From Gnetum montanum (lineage: Eukaryota; Streptophyta; Gnetopsida; Gnetales; Gnetaceae): a stretch of 64,000 nucleotides of DNA. The DNA is taken from assembly GCA_015680685.1 (NCBI GenBank), contig MNCI01022170.1, positions 142,591 to 206,590 of the forward strand. Direction: 5' to 3'. Positions 44,131 through 57,429 of the stretch are shown here, one piece after another. Position 1 is the stretch's first letter, and every line of letters begins with the position of its first letter. The notes under the pieces were generated by a model that worked only from the letters and a program-made list of their open reading frames with translations, had not been told where the DNA came from and made no database searches. The translations under genes were made by a program, and so were the position numbers.

Positions 44131-45082
44131 TTAATGAATGGTTTTGATGTAATTTTGCTAATTTTTTGTAATATTAATAAGACTTTCCTTTAAATCTAAG
44201 TGTTTAAAATTCAGACAATATATTCAATTACTAAATGCTCTTATTTTGTAGATCTCTTCACCATTAGTGCTACTTATGTTGCAAGTTTTACTTTCAAAGA
44301 TAATTTTAATGCCTTTATTTGATATTTTTTTATTGAAAGCAAAGATTTGGACAACTAAGCAACATAGTAAACTTTAGTTATAGTTAATACCTTATTGCGC
44401 AAGAATCTAACTATGTAATTTCGTATACCTTCTATGTTAAGAAATTTTCCATCACCAATTTTTATGTTGCTAATCCTTTGTGATTTGTAGTTGAGAAGAT
44501 ATTCCTTATAGGAAGTCAAGTGATGAGAGCACCCACTATTAATAATCTATGCATCTTGATTAATTGCACTAATAGCCTTCAAATAAGAATGGTTTCCTTG
44601 ATAAAGTTTTCCTTTAGCATTGGTACCTTTCTTTTTTGTTTTTCTTTTCTTTTCTTTTCTTTTCATTTGTTGTTGAAGGTAGATTTCATGCTCTACTCTT
44701 TTCTTTTCGAGCAATCTTCATATGTGTCTTCTCTTATTACAAACTATGCATTGAGGAATTAGATTTTTCTTATTGTGGTTTCATCTTTTGCTATTAGATC
44801 ATAGTTTCTTTTAAACCTTGCCTTGATATCAATTGTAAAATTTTTAGATGTAAGAAGATTCAAAAGAACTTTTTTTATTTTGTAAATTTTTAGCAACCCA
44901 ATATATTGGATGATGTGGGTAGCCCAAGTAAGAAAACTCAATTTTTTTTTTTGATTTTGTAGTTGTGATGTCTTTGCGATTGATTTGAACTTTTGGCTAA
45001 TCTTAGACTTGTTAAAAAGATTGTTCTTCAATCTATAACCTTGTAAAATTCTAGATAAATTGGAATTTATTTGATGATTCAA
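44130..45082 (-). pseudogene. Copia gag end and protease relic
   Basis: On the minus strand a basic gag stretch (44759-45082) leads to a knuckle (CIVCNKRRHI near 44745) and a protease site INSGCSHHLTSYKEYL (44545-44495), where NSG replaces DSG. Stops separate it from the integrase frame. Confidence 0.68.
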
Positions 45083-45093
45083 ATCTATACCAA

Positions 45094-45699
45094 AAGGGGT
45101 CTTGAATAAAAATTTTTAGCATCCAAAATAGAAATTGGCAATTTGCACAATGAATATCTCTACTAAGTAAGAGAGTTATGGAGTGAGTGAATACTTGATA
45201 CAAAGATTTTTCAACAATCTACCTACTTGTAAAATTTGGAATTGATTTGAGTTGATTCAATAGCTAAAATATGTAATACAAGAATGGCCTCAAATGTTAT
45301 TATTTAACTTGAATTAATAAATTGGTGAATATGATGAATTGATGATGGATGATCAAAGTTATTGAAGTAGAAATTTCAAAACATAAGCCATCTTATTGCT
45401 GTAGCATCAAATTACCGCAATGGCATCAATTACATCTCTTACAAACATGATTTGCCTATATATATATATAGCCAAATAATGGGGCCATAATAGAATATGA
45501 TGGGACAAACCTATTTTATGAAATATTGGGCTATAATTTCAAGAGACATGAGAGATTAGGCTCCACCTATCAATATTTTAATAAAGTAAAAAATAAGTTA
45601 CCTTTTTGCTTGATGTGATGACAAAGTGAAAATTCATGTTTTATTTTCTCTCTTGTTTATCTTATTAGACACATGGGGCATGATACACTATCTCTAACA
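45094..45699 (-). mobile_element. 5' LTR of the second copia relic
   Basis: Starts TGTTAGAGATAGTG at 45699 (minus). TATA-like (TA)n at 45452-45471. Ends near 45094, where TGGTAT (45092-45087) suggests the start of a tRNA-Met primer site, otherwise degraded. No second LTR remains. Confidence 0.5.
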
Positions 45700-48600
45700 A
45701 ATATTAGTTTTGTTAGTAAATTCATTTTAAAAAGCTATATTATTTTTTCTACTTCACATGAAGTTAATAAGGGAGGTGTTGCTATTCTAGTTAATAAAAA
45801 TTCAATTAAAAAAAGTTTTGAATTATGGCTTTGACAATGTCAAAAAAATTATTTGTATTACTTGTTATAGTGAAAAAAGGAAACTTTAGACTTTGTAAAA
45901 TTTATACTTCTAATAATTCAAAGGATTGATTAGAGGTTCCAAGATGTTTGTTATCTTTGCCTAATATTCTTTGGATTCTTGGAGGTGATTTTAATATCAT
46001 TGAAAGTCATTAAGATAGACTTGGTAGTCTTTTTTCTAATATGTCATCTCAAGAAAAAGAATGATGTAATTTTAAAGAAAAATATTTTTTTCTAATGTTA
46101 GATTTTTATTCCTACATCATTTAAATGAGAAGCATTATACTTAGTGTAATTATCAATAAGGAAATAACTAAATTTATTATTGGCTTGATAAATTTTACAT
46201 CTCTAATGTTTCCTTTTGGAAGCCTATAAGGAAAGTAAAAGTGCACACAATGCTATTTTATCAAACCATTTTCTTATTAACATTTTTCTCTTTCGAATTA
46301 ATTTTTCCTACTTTCTCATATAAATGTTAATATGTTCACATGACCTAGTGGAAAAAATATTTTAAAGACTTAATAGAATATAGAAAAAAAACTATTAGTA
46401 ATATTGGTTGAATTGACTAGTGGTAGCAAATTACTTGTAGATTCTTTATGAAATGCAAACTACTTGGTGATATTACTTTAAAAAGTAATTTACTAAGCAT
46501 AAGCATCAAGTTCAAGAAGATCTCATAGAATCTATCAAGCAACTACATATTTTTTGAGACTAGAATCTCTTTGATTTTGAAACTCAAAAAGCCTTGGCTA
46601 ATGATTGTTATGCTAAATAATATTGAAATGTTTTTAAAGCTAAAAGTCCTTTTACTAAAAGGCACATGGGTTGGCTAAAAATTGAAGATGAACCATGTAA
46701 AGAATTTTTAAATTTTTTAAAAGGAAAGGATCAAGTACCTAAACTAGAATCACTTTATATAAATGATTCCACCATTACATATTTTAAGACTATTAATAAT
46801 TAGTTAGTAAATTAATTTTCTTCTATTTTTCTTTTAAAGATTTTAGGAAAGAATGCTTCCATGCGTATAGAACACATATTTCTCATCTTATAACAAAAGC
46901 ACATCAAAGTATTTTTGAACTAGAAATTACAATGACAAAAATTAAAATAGTGATTTTTAGTTTAGAAGATGGTAAAGTTATAGGATTTGATGATTTTCCA
47001 ATTGGATATTTTAAGAAGCTTTGAATAATTATGGGAGATTATCTGTTTCATGTTTTCTAAGAAGCTATTAAAAAAGCTTCTCTTGATAAAAATATTAATA
47101 AAGGTGTGATTTGTCTTATTCCTAAGAATAAAGATTTTCAACGTATTAATAATTGGAAGTCTATTACTCTTCTTAATAATACTTATAAAATTTAGCTAAA
47201 TGCATGGCTTGCCAAATTCAAAAGACTATAGAAGATATTATTAGACTTGAGCAAACAAGTTTTGTTAAAAGTAGATATATCTTAAATAATATTATTATAG
47301 ATTGGGAAGGAATTCAATGAGCTTCGGATACTAACCAAAATATTGCTTTTATTAAGTTAGATTATGTTGAAGCTTCTAACAACATTGAATAGAATTTCAT
47401 TATTTCTTGTTTGTATAAACTAGGATTTGGTATTTATTTTATTCATATTGTCTATACCCTATCCACTAATGTTACTACTTATTTTGGATTAAGTTCTTAC
47501 TTTTCTCTTAGTAATTATTTTGTCAAGGTTATTCTCTAGCTTCTTATCTTTTTATTATTGCTATAGACTTTTTTTTTTTTTACATAATCTACATTATGAT
47601 TTACAAAGGAATATCATTAAGGGAGTTCAATTAATGATTAAGATATGTAATTGATTAACATGCACTTGACAAGTGATTCCTTTTTTATGATTAATAATTT
47701 TTTGCAACATATCAATGCTCTTTTATCTCAAGTAGAATTATTGCATGTTATCTAGCTCTCGTATCAATTAGCAAAAATTTACTGTTTATTGTAATAGCAA
47801 TATTAATGAGTTGGTTACTCTCAAGTCTTGGAAAATCTTGAAAATGATTCTATCTTTAAAATTTTTGAAGTATCATTTTTTATCCTAATTTTGCTATTCT
47901 TTTGAATTATGTGATTGATAAAACTGAAAAGAAGCTTGATAAATGAAAGAAGAAAAAAGCTCATCCTTGATAGCAAAGTTATAGTTATTAAGGAAATGCT
48001 TCAATCAACTCATGTTTATTACTTTAGTTATTGGGATGCTTCTAGAACATATTATGATAGAATTAACCTATGATTAATTTGTTTCTTTGGTTTACTAAGC
48101 AACATAAAAAATATTTTTCTAGAGTTGCACAATATATTTGCACTACTAATAAGAAAGATAGATGATTTAGCCTCATTCATTATTATAACCAAGATATTTC
48201 TCTTATAGAAAAATGGAGTTCAAAGTAAATTAGTGGAGATGAAGTATAGATGATTCTTTTAAGAAATAAAATTATGCAAGAGAAACCTAAAAAAGATAAT
48301 AGTTGGTTTACAAATGACTTTTTTCATTATCTTATTTTTTGTTAAGCCATTTCTATTTCTATTTTTCCAATTCTTAAAAATATTTGGAAGACATGGTGCA
48401 AGCTTAGTAAACATTGAAATTATAACCATATTACAATATCAGAATATTTTCTTAAGTAAATTAGCCCATGATGGCTTTCTTTTAATAAAGGATCTTGGGC
48501 TACTCATTCATCTAGATTATGTACCACTTGGAGCAAATTTGGTATCACTACTATTTTTTATCTTTAAATGTATGATAAATGGATTACATAAAATGAAGCT

Positions 48601-49720
48601 TCTAGCCTCTATGGTTTTAATAGAAAAAGAACAAAGAATTTTAAAAAATTAATTTCTAATTTTGAGAATTTATTTAAAGTTGATAGCATTTTGCATCAGG
48701 CTTTTTCACATATTTTTTGAAAGGATACTATATATGTTTTTTCTTCAAATTCCAAAGTTTCTTATGAGATTATTACAAAGAATGGTTTTATTTATAACAA
48801 ATCCAATAAGATATAGAAAATACAATTATCATTGCACTTTTGAATGATGAAAATGAAGGATATCTAAAGAGCTTGTATCTTTTCTCAAATTTGAATTTTT
48901 ATATGGTATCTTATTTATCAAGGTCTTCTTATTAGTACTCATCTTAAACATATGAGAATTATGTCTCCTCAATATCCTCTTTGTAAAAATGAAGATTTAT
49001 TTTTTAAGGTTTTATTAGTGTCATGTTAGCTTAGTATGTTTGGAAATGGACATTTAGAATTTGTAACAATTTTCAACCAATCATCAATGAAGTCATTCTT
49101 ATTGATTATCCTACTTTATTTACTTCCTTTGTTTGCATTTAGAAATGTCTTCAACCCCTTATTCTCTCCTCTATTTGGAAGCTTTGGTATGTAGTTATTT
49201 TCTAGTAGTAAGAGCATAACTATGATCTCTTTTAAGGAGTCAAAGATCATATTCTTAAAGATGTCACTTTTTAGCTACAGCTTTAAGCCAAAAAGCTCTA
49301 AGTGAAAGCTAAATAATTAGTTTATTTTTCACATTTCTCAAGGATGGGAAGTTTTTAATCTTTATTACTATTTCTTCATTATTTTTGATTAATTTATTCT
49401 TTATCCTTAGAGAGCCTCTTTATAAGAAATCCTTTAGTAAGAAGTAAAAATTTGAGGATGCTTCTGAATAAGGACAAGGCCTAATCTTTTTCTACCCCAA
49501 AGGAGAGGGTTTTTAAGATTGGTTATAAGGTTGAAAACCTAAAAGGCATCTCCAAAACCATTGGGCTTTTAATGATATGATTTATTTTGAATTTTTTAAT
49601 ATCATTATTCTTTTTTTGAAATACTTTGGAATATAATATTTTACTACTTTAGCTATATATATATATATATATACTTTGGATGAGAGAATCTTTTTCTTCT
49701 TTAAATTAATGAAATCCAAG
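45700..49720 (+). pseudogene. LINE 2 ORF2 relic (endonuclease and RT)
   Basis: Resumes with endonuclease TSHEVNKGGVAILVN (45755-45800) and LGGDFNIIESH (45978-46010). RT follows with GFDDFPIGYF near 46985-47015, KGVICLIPKN (47100-47130), SITLLNNTYKI, KLDYVEA near 47355, and MHLTSDSF (47660-47685) in place of FADD. The C-terminal Cys/His motif is near 48970-49030 (CPLCKNEDLFFKV). AT-rich, with stops and frameshifts throughout. The end is placed near ATTAATGAAATCC at 49700-49720. Much older than LINE 1. Confidence 0.75.
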
Positions 49721-50043
49721 AATTAATTCATTGAGAATTTATTTTCATGTTGGAAAAAAAATCAAAACCACCGTTAAATAATTCTTGCCATGATAGTTAT
49801 TAAGTGTTAAATTTTTGTGTTTTTTATGAATGTGATTTTTAGGGACTTGGACTTAGTGCTAAACTTTAGAAAGATATTAAAATATTTTCTTGTTAATGAA
49901 TTAAAGGCAAGGATGCAAACATCGTACTCGATGTTAATATGTGAATATGATTTGTTATCTTTAGAAGTAAAAGCCTTGTGTCAATTCATTACATACACTT
50001 ATAGTGTGCATATCTCAAGGCAAGAAAAATTCTCCGAAGTCTA
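49721..50043. other. Stretch between LINE 2 and element D
   Basis: AT-rich. A plus-strand ORF of 82 codons (49817-50065) resembles nothing I know and overlaps a repeat copy. Confidence 0.4.
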
Positions 50044-50141
50044 TGGGGTCCGTTGTGTCCACTAGGCTTAGTCGATGCAATTTTTGACCACTATAGGTGA
50101 CCATTGACTTTGGTCAAACTTCCAAAATATAAGGAGTTTTT
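50044..50141 (-). repeat. Second copy of the D promoter-upstream segment
   Basis: A 98-bp segment nearly identical to 52680-52776, same orientation. It abuts the truncated 3' end of the D extra ORF. Confidence 0.85.
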
Positions 50142-52187
50142 TAGGTGGCGATCTCAATGGTAGACTTCTAACGTAAGGCTCAGATTTTCTCCATAGATAG
50201 ATTTTAATTCTCTACAACCAATTTCCTCAACTTAGTAGTTACCCTGGCAAGTTACTCTTGTTGTTGATGAATAAATTATTACATTTTTTGCTTCTGTGTA
50301 TCAACATTGCACAAGCAATGATTTTTTGTGGTTAGTGATTCATTTTCCTAGCGCATCTAAACCAAGTTCTTCTAAATTGAGTAGGTTTTTACTTCTACTA
50401 TAGACTGGTTGAAGATGGTTGTTATCATTTCCCCTTCAGCTTGTTTTAGTCATTCTTGAAGTTGTTGAAAAGCTTCATCTCTGGTTATTACTAGGTTGAT
50501 AAGTGTAGGATTAGCAAAATAGGCACATAGTTCAGCAACTTTCATGGCCAAGAGTTGGTTCTATGCTTGGGCCATTTCAAGTTGCCTTTCAGGGATGATG
50601 CACTTGCCCTTTGCTTCTAGCAGCTTTGACTGGGTTGCAATGATGTTGTCTAGAAAATCAAAGGTATCTAGAATCAATTGTCCAATCCCCACTAGTTAGT
50701 CCAACAATTCTTCATGCTGGGCATTTAATCTTTTGCTGACTGTGCCTGTGGATGTCTGCACATCTTAAAGTGCAGATACATCTGGTACAAATGTCGTAGA
50801 TGCATTAAGTACTTTGGCAATTTGCTTAGTGACTACTTCAATAGTGGTCTCCTACCCTTGGTGTTGCATCACCAGTACATTTGCCTCCTTACCCTTTTTC
50901 AAACACACCAAAAAGGAGGTGGCATTTCTAGAGATTTTTGGGAATAAATGGTGTTGAGATAAAGACATTGTCACCTCTTTGGGCATTAGGATTTGACCTT
51001 GGGGGTAACTAGGTTTGTTGGACAGAGAATATTGGGCCACCTCTTTGCATGTGGATAATTTTTTGAGTTACCTAATTAAGATGACTCATTGTAGGTTGAT
51101 ATATAAATGGATCTCCACCACTTGTTCCTGCACACTGCTCCTACTCATGCAAGAGCTATTCTCAGATTTTGCACAAGTGCTCAATGGCTACATGGGCCTT
51201 CGATGTATTTTTTTGAGTAGGTAGTAGAGGTGGTGGCTATTGCTCCTCTTCTTTAGTCATGACATGTTTCTTGTTCTTCATTATTTTAGACCACGAGGCC
51301 AAAGGAGCATGCCTAATCATGTCATTTGCATAGTGGATGATCCTTGCCCTTTTCCAAAGTTTCCAAATGAGACATGGAAAAGGTAAGGTTTTCCTTCCAT
51401 GTTCATTTTCTTTAAAGTGCTTCTTAATCTTTGAATAGATTAGTTGTAGAAGGTTTGTTGAAAATCTCCTACTTAGAGCAACACATGCTCAAGTGGAAAA
51501 GGTAGTCACCTTACTAGGCCTCATCATTGGATTAAGGTGATAGGTTGCAACTTTGAAGTATATGTGTTTTTCTAGTGTAAGCCTGTCAAACTTCTCATGG
51601 TCAACCCTGTAACACTGCTGGGTCCAGTCCTTTTTGGCCTTGTGGTTAGCTTGTGTTGATAGCTCTACCAGTTATGTTTGAGTATCAGGTAACCCCAGCA
51701 CATGTGTGATAGCTTCAGTAGAGTAGGACACATGAATATCCTTGATTTTCGCTATGGAACTTGTCCTTACATTATTTTAGAGGAGGTACATTTCTTCCAT
51801 GTAGCACTCCCCATTGGAAATGATGACTAGCCACATGGGAGAAGTTTGCAATTGTGTTTTTAGCTTTGTTGCAACATGTTCTAGAAATGTCCTAAAGTTC
51901 AGTTCCTGGAGAACTAAGAGTTGGATATTACAAGGCCTGATGGTATTGAGGTAAGCTTGTGTTAGGTGACTTGAAGCCTCGGTATATGTCTTGGTGCTTC
52001 CCTTTGCTATGATTATTCTGATGGAACTCAGGCTATCAACACAAAGGCTCCTCTTAAAAAGGTCCCATTGCATGGGTTGCCTTTGGCAGCTCTGGGCTTA
52101 TTCTTGTTGGCCCCTTCCAGTTCTAGGTCATTTCTCCCTTGGTTAAGATGATCCTTCCTCTTGTAGTCATTTCGGTCTTGGTGCCAT
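50142..52187 (-). pseudogene. 3' gene of D: putative plant transposon protein domain plus helical region
   Basis: The homologue of A 24956-27020, with ATG at 52187-52185 aligned with A ATG 24956. Blocks from N to C: LLVLQELNFRTFLEHVATKL (about 51930-51870), IKDIHVSYSTEAITHVLGLP, VDHEKFDRLTLEKHIYFK, LNPMMRPSKVTTFST, FPCLIWKLW. A Pro-rich hinge and charged helices follow (50850-50150). Stops are scattered but fewer than in A. The last third present in A (27020-27822) is missing. Confidence 0.68.
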
Positions 52188-52491
52188 TTGTAATCAAAAC
52201 ATGACCATAGGTTAGCAATTGTTTTGTAACATGAAACAATTGGGATACCTTATCTCTTTAGGATAGTTACACTTGGCTAAGTTGTGATTATGGTTGATTT
52301 AATTAATTTTAATCATTATTTTATTTATGTTTTAATGTTAATGAGTCATTCTGAAGGGTGTTGGAATGGTTGACTCTAATTTGATGGTTCCACATCATTG
52401 TATTCATTAATCCTTTATGGGAGTTAGAAAAATTTTCAAAAAATTTCATTAGAAACCTTAAGGTTTGTAGCCCCCATGATGAAGAGCTTAC
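52188..52491 (-). other. Putative leader intron of the D 3' gene
   Basis: Donor CAG|GTAAGC on the minus strand (G at 52491). The acceptor position reads ACAA before the ATG, against GCAG in A, so it is mutated. Length 304 bp, almost the same as in A. Confidence 0.5.
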
Positions 52492-52622
52492 CTGTGGTAG
52501 TTGTAGGATCAAAGAATGGAGTGATTTGGCCAAATGGTTGGGAAGTTATGGGCTTTGAAAAATGGCAAAAACTCCCCTTGTGCTATGAAGCAAATAACAA
52601 AAAATTTCAAAGTATCTGGTTG

Positions 52623-52630
52623 TATTTATA
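52623..52630 (-). promoter_or_regulatory. Internal TATA box of the D 3' gene
   Basis: TATAAATA on the minus strand in CCTATAAATACAACC, about 135 bp before the donor. It is preceded by GGCCC-type repeats (52660-52710) similar to the LTR U3. Homologous to 24499-24506. Confidence 0.55.
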
Positions 52631-52776
52631 GGATTTTTGGCATGCATTGACAGGGCCTAGTCAATAGAGCCCCATCAATGGGGTCCATTGTGTCCACTGG
52701 GCCTAGTCGATGTAATTTTTGACCACTATAGACTACCATTGACTTTGGTCAAACTTCCAAAATATAAGGAGTTTTT

Positions 52777-54300
52777 GAGTGAAATTGGGGTCAAATGGAA
52801 GCCCAAAAAGCCACAAACATGATGAAAATAGTAGATGAGGGTATTGGAGTTCAAAAAATTGAGAAAGTTAAGAAAATACTCTAGAGAATGAATATTATGG
52901 AAGTCTAAGGAGCACTTTGCGAGATACACAATGGAATATGTGAAAGATAGGATTGTAGCAATGTCTAAAGTAAGGAACGTAACTAACCAAGACAAAAGAT
53001 ATGTAAGTGGATCCTCCCCATAGTAGTAACATGCCCTTTTTGCTCTTGCATAACCTCAATTAAGAAGTTTTTGGGCTCCACAATCAATTAATGGTCATGA
53101 AAAGTTAAAGATCAACCAGAAAGAATCTATCTAATAATTCCAACACATCAAACTAAGACATTAAGCATAACATAGAAACTAGTAGTGAGGTGAGCTATGG
53201 TAGCATAGATGGATGACTAAGAAGGTGGGATGGAATCTCAAAATTAGGCCATAAGAAGTCCCTTGTGGAGTTTGTGTTAAAAATGACCTAAGAAGATCCA
53301 TCCTTACTCCAGACCAAAACTAGCCTCTTTTAGTGACTTCACATTACCACTCCATGATTGATCCATCCCCTCAAGATACAAGAGTGCTCCCACAAATAAC
53401 CACTATTCCACAAAGAAAAGAAAAGAGATGCAGGAAGTGAGATAGGGCCTTAGTTGGAGGGGACCTTCAAGCATGGGTAACATGTCTTTTTAGTCCCATA
53501 ACCAATGCTTGTAGGTTGTTTATTTGTCTAAGAGGTGTGCTTTGAATTTTTATCATGTGTTTTTTTTAGTTTTCTCTTTGGATGGAAACCACACCATGCA
53601 AAGACTTTATTTGACTTCCTGTTATTGGAACATTGAATGATAAGTAGTTAATGAAAACACTTAAGCACCTGAGTAAGTAGAGGAGTACAAAGAGTATTAA
53701 GTCCCCTTGAAGTTACACCCTACAAAAACCTTTGAATCCTTCCCAATTCTAGAAACTACCAAGGTTACCAATTTATTAAATGTTTCTCTAATGGAAGGGA
53801 CCTCAAACTTCCAAAATAAGAAAAACCATAGAGTTTGTGAATGAGTGGATGTCATGGACTCATTGCCTATTTGATAAAAAATAAACCATGTCAAAGTTAT
53901 CAGATATCAAAATTCAAAAATAGAAGCTAGACATTGATAATCACAACATTAAGCTCAAACCATCATTAGTAAATAGTAATAGTGGCACTGTGTCTTGTAG
54001 TAATAAAGCACTATTATTAGCAAAAATGATGAAAAGTGACACAGAAAAAAAATAAAGTTAAATATATTAAAAAATATAAAATGTTCAAGAAAGATAAAAC
54101 ATACTAATGACATTGTAAAACAAAAAATTGAGAAAACTAATAGAACCAAAAACCAAAGAAAAAGGTAAAAATCAATAAAGTATAAAACAAAAATGTGTAA
54201 AACAAAAAGTGAAAAACTGAGGAGCAATATAGATGATTAGCACAGATGGCCATCTCCATGATGATTGAGTTAGAAGGAGGAGATCCAAAAAATTAAATGT
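52777..54300 (-). other. Conserved non-coding block of D
   Basis: Minus-strand counterpart of A 22800-24400 and B 12550-13950: the GGGGGAGATGG-like phrase, a T-rich run (54240-53960), TCTTTGCATGGTGTGG near 53600 and ACATGTTACCCATGCTTGAAGG near 53480. No coding recognised. Confidence 0.6.
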
Positions 54301-54309
54301 GGTTGTCCA

Positions 54310-55460
54310 TTTGTTGAGGTGGTAGTTGCATTAGCTTGTCTTGGTTCTAGGAAAGGTTTCACTTGTTGGATGTTGATCAACTACTTTTATTTGGGCTCTC
54401 AGGCTTGTAGATTAACATGACCCTAGAGGGAAAGGTTTGATCAATTATATAAGGTCCTCCCCACAACTTTTGGAACTTTTTCTTCTAGGGTATGTGTGTG
54501 GGGTTCTAGTAGAGTACCTTATCTCCTAGTTGAAATTTCACTTTCTATATTTTGAGGTCATGAGGTTGCTTGTTAAATGCCTTGTGCACATTATTCAAAG
54601 ATAGGGCCACTAATTGATTTTCATCTTACATGTTGAGGTTGATCAATCTTTCTTTTTATGCTAGACTTAGGTCAAGATTCAGATCGCAGGCTATTGAGAG
54701 TGTATAGAGCTTGGATTGAATCAGGAGCATTAGAATTTTTTTGTACACTAGCTTGTAGGAGGAGTAGCCAATAAGAAATTTCCATGTTGAGTGATAGGAC
54801 CATAGAGCATCATTGAGTTTTGTTCTCCAATCTCTCCTATATTTGCTAAAGGTCCTTGTTAGGATCTTTGTGATCTCCTTGTTAGTTGCCTCTACTTGAC
54901 TGTTGGCTTGGGGGTGATAGGGTGTTGTTAGTTTATGTTCAACCCCCAAGTGTTGCATAAGTTTTCGAAAAGTGGCACTTGTAAAGTAAGTTCCATTGTC
55001 AAAAATTAGTGCATGTGGCATCCCAAGCCTATTTACAACATGTTATTATATAAATCTAGCAGTAGTAGATGATGTATAGTTGGTAATTGCTATTGCTTTT
55101 GCCCATTTGATGTAGTAGTTGATTGCTATGATGATATATGCTTTTGCATTAGACATGGATGTGATGGGACCCATGAATTTTATGCCGCATATGTCAAAGG
55201 GCTCTAGTGGTTGAATCCACTATTGAGGATCCTCAACATGTGCAGTTATCCCACAATCTCTTTGATAGTGCTCACAAGATAGAATAAACCAGTGGGCATT
55301 CCTTAAGATTTTAGGCTAACAGTATCCTACCATTAGGATTTTTATGGCCATGCACCTCCCTACATAGTGTCCTTCGCAAGGGCTTTTGTGAGCATCCTAT
55401 AGAATGCATAGTTAATGTGCATTAGGGACATACCAATGAACTAGGCCATTGGTGCATACC
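54310..55460 (-). pseudogene. Integrase pseudogene of D
   Basis: HHCC region at about 55400-55240 with CEHYQRDCG (one of the Cys pairs intact). Core: FMGPITSMSN near 55175; the frame 55021-54656 has LIFDNGTYFTSATFRKLM and HPQANSQVEATNKEITKI, which gives D-x35-E with both residues intact. The first Asp of the triad is read as KFMGP in place of the usual D-F-M-G-P. The C-terminal part extends to about 54310 with stops. It inserts element cDNA into the host genome. Confidence 0.86.
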
Positions 55461-56330
55461 TTATAAAGGTATCCATGGATTTCCATGAAGTACTTTGCTT
55501 GATGAAGAAACTATTGATGAGGATGCCATTGTACCATGTTGGTTCTATGGGCACTTGGTCATTTATTTCTCTTGTAAAGAGAAGTTCATTTGGAAATTGA
55601 TCAGAGAGTAGACTTTCCTCCTCTTTATTATTCCATCTTAGTTGAGAGAGGTAATCAACAATCATGTTCTCAGTTCCTTTCTAATCTATCATCGTGAGAT
55701 CGAATTCTTGTAAGATTACAAGCCACCATATGCTACAGAGGCTCATTGTTGGCTTGTTCATTAGGAAGCAGATGGCACTATGGTTTTTGTGCATAAATAC
55801 CTTATAACTAAGCACATAATGCCTAAACTTTTCAAGAGCATACACCACTACCATTAATTCTTTTTTAGTTGTGGTGTAATTTATTTGTGCACCCACAATG
55901 CTTCAACATAGTGGATGTAATATCAACACTTGTTATCATCCAACTACATAAGCATGGCTTCTAAAGCATAATTAGAGGCATCTGTAATTATGTAGAATGG
56001 TCTAGACTAGTTTGGTGCTTGTAGAATTGGAGTTTCTATGATTTTGTCTTTTAATTGTTGGAATGCATGTTCACATTTCTTGGTCCAAATGAATGGAGCA
56101 TCTTTCTTTGTAAGCTCAACCAATGGCTTTGCAATCTTAGAGAAATTCTATATGAATTATTGGTCGTAGCCACTATGTCCAAGGAATGACTAAACATCTT
56201 TGACAGTTTCTTGTTGGTAGGCTATTCCTTGGATGACCCTTATCTTTTTAGGGTCTACCTCAATCCCTTTTTGTAAAATTCTATGCCCTAGTACTATGCC
56301 TTCCTAGAGCATTAAATGGATTTTCTACTG
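55461..56330 (-). pseudogene. RNase H pseudogene of D
   Basis: RT connection and RNase H at about 56110-55680: DASNYALEAMLM near 55960, MGAQINYTTTKKELMVVVYA and LEKFRHYVLSYKVFMHKNHS in 55896-55681. HKNHSA replaces HTDHSA, so a catalytic Asp is lost. A linker with SQLRWNNKEEESLLSDQFPN leads to the integrase. Confidence 0.8.
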
Positions 56331-57010
56331 ATTGAGCCTAAGATTTATTTTGACATAGCTTTTTAGAACCTGCTCAAGGCAATCCAGGGCTTGATCAACC
56401 ATAACCTCATAGGTAAAGAAGTCATCCATAAAGACTTCTACCCCACTACCAATTTGCTATTGAAAAATACTAGGAACCAGGCATTGAAATGTTGTAGGGG
56501 CATTGCATAGATCATATGGCATCTTACAATATGCAAAAGTTCCCTAGGGACTCATGAATATTGTCTTGGCTTGATCTTCTAGCACAATTTGGATTTGGTT
56601 ATAGCCACTATAACCATCCAAGAAGCTATAATAGCAATGCCTAGAAATAGTATCCAAAACTTGGTCCACAAATGACAATAGAAAATGATCTTTAAATGTT
56701 TCCATATTCAACAATTTAAAATCAATGTAGACCCATCACTTACCATCTTTTTTGGCATAATTATAAGTGGGATAACCCACTTACTATCCCTAATGGGATA
56801 GATAAACCTCGCCTTGAGGGGTTGTTCTATTTCCTCCTTGATGATTTGCTTTAATTTGGGGTTTAGCCACCTATGTGGCTACCTTCTTGGCTTCATGGCT
56901 AGGTCAATGTAAATGTGATGCTAGCATATCCTTGGATTGATTTCAATTAGCTTAAGATATGACCAAGCAAAGGCTATTGGCCACTTGTTAATCACATGTA
57001 TAAGCTTTCC
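56331..57010 (-). pseudogene. Reverse transcriptase pseudogene of D
   Basis: Same motifs as in A on the minus strand: Y.K.DGK near 56745, FLDGYSGYNQIQ near 56620-56590, SPWGTFAYCKMPYDLCN near 56550-56510, and FMDDFFTYE near 56435-56410. Frameshifts near 56720 and 56780. Confidence 0.84.
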
Positions 57011-57429
57011 TTTTTATTTAGGAGCAAGTTTGGCAATGATTATGATTTGCTTTCCATTATTTAAAAATGCATACTCCATGCTGGTTGGTAGAGTTTTCAA
57101 CTCTTGGGGATCTTGCTTGAAGTTATTAGGGATTTCCAACTCTCCCCAATAGGTATCATGATCTTCATCATCAGAGAGTTGGTGATGAACTTGCTCAAGT
57201 TTATCCATGCCTTCGACATAAGCACATGTAAGGTTCTCAATTGGTTCTATGCATAGTGTGCTACTATTAGAGTTAGTTATTAGCCATTGGATGCCCTTTG
57301 GTTTTGTCGTTGCTGCATACAGACATCTTTGGATATCTTGTTCATGTGCACACTGAATGTATGCTTTAATGAATGTACTTTTGATGGACTAGCTCTTTTG
57401 CACACAATTTCACTTGTTATCACTGTACA

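Larger units (their letters stand above)
42951..45699 (-). mobile_element. Copia relic lacking reverse transcriptase, inside LINE 2
   Basis: On the minus strand: LTR, gag end with knuckle, protease, integrase, then directly the RNase H end. The whole RT (about 600-700 bp) and the 3' LTR are missing. It splits LINE 2 ORF2: endonuclease start to the left, endonuclease middle to the right. The left boundary is approximate. Confidence 0.75.
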
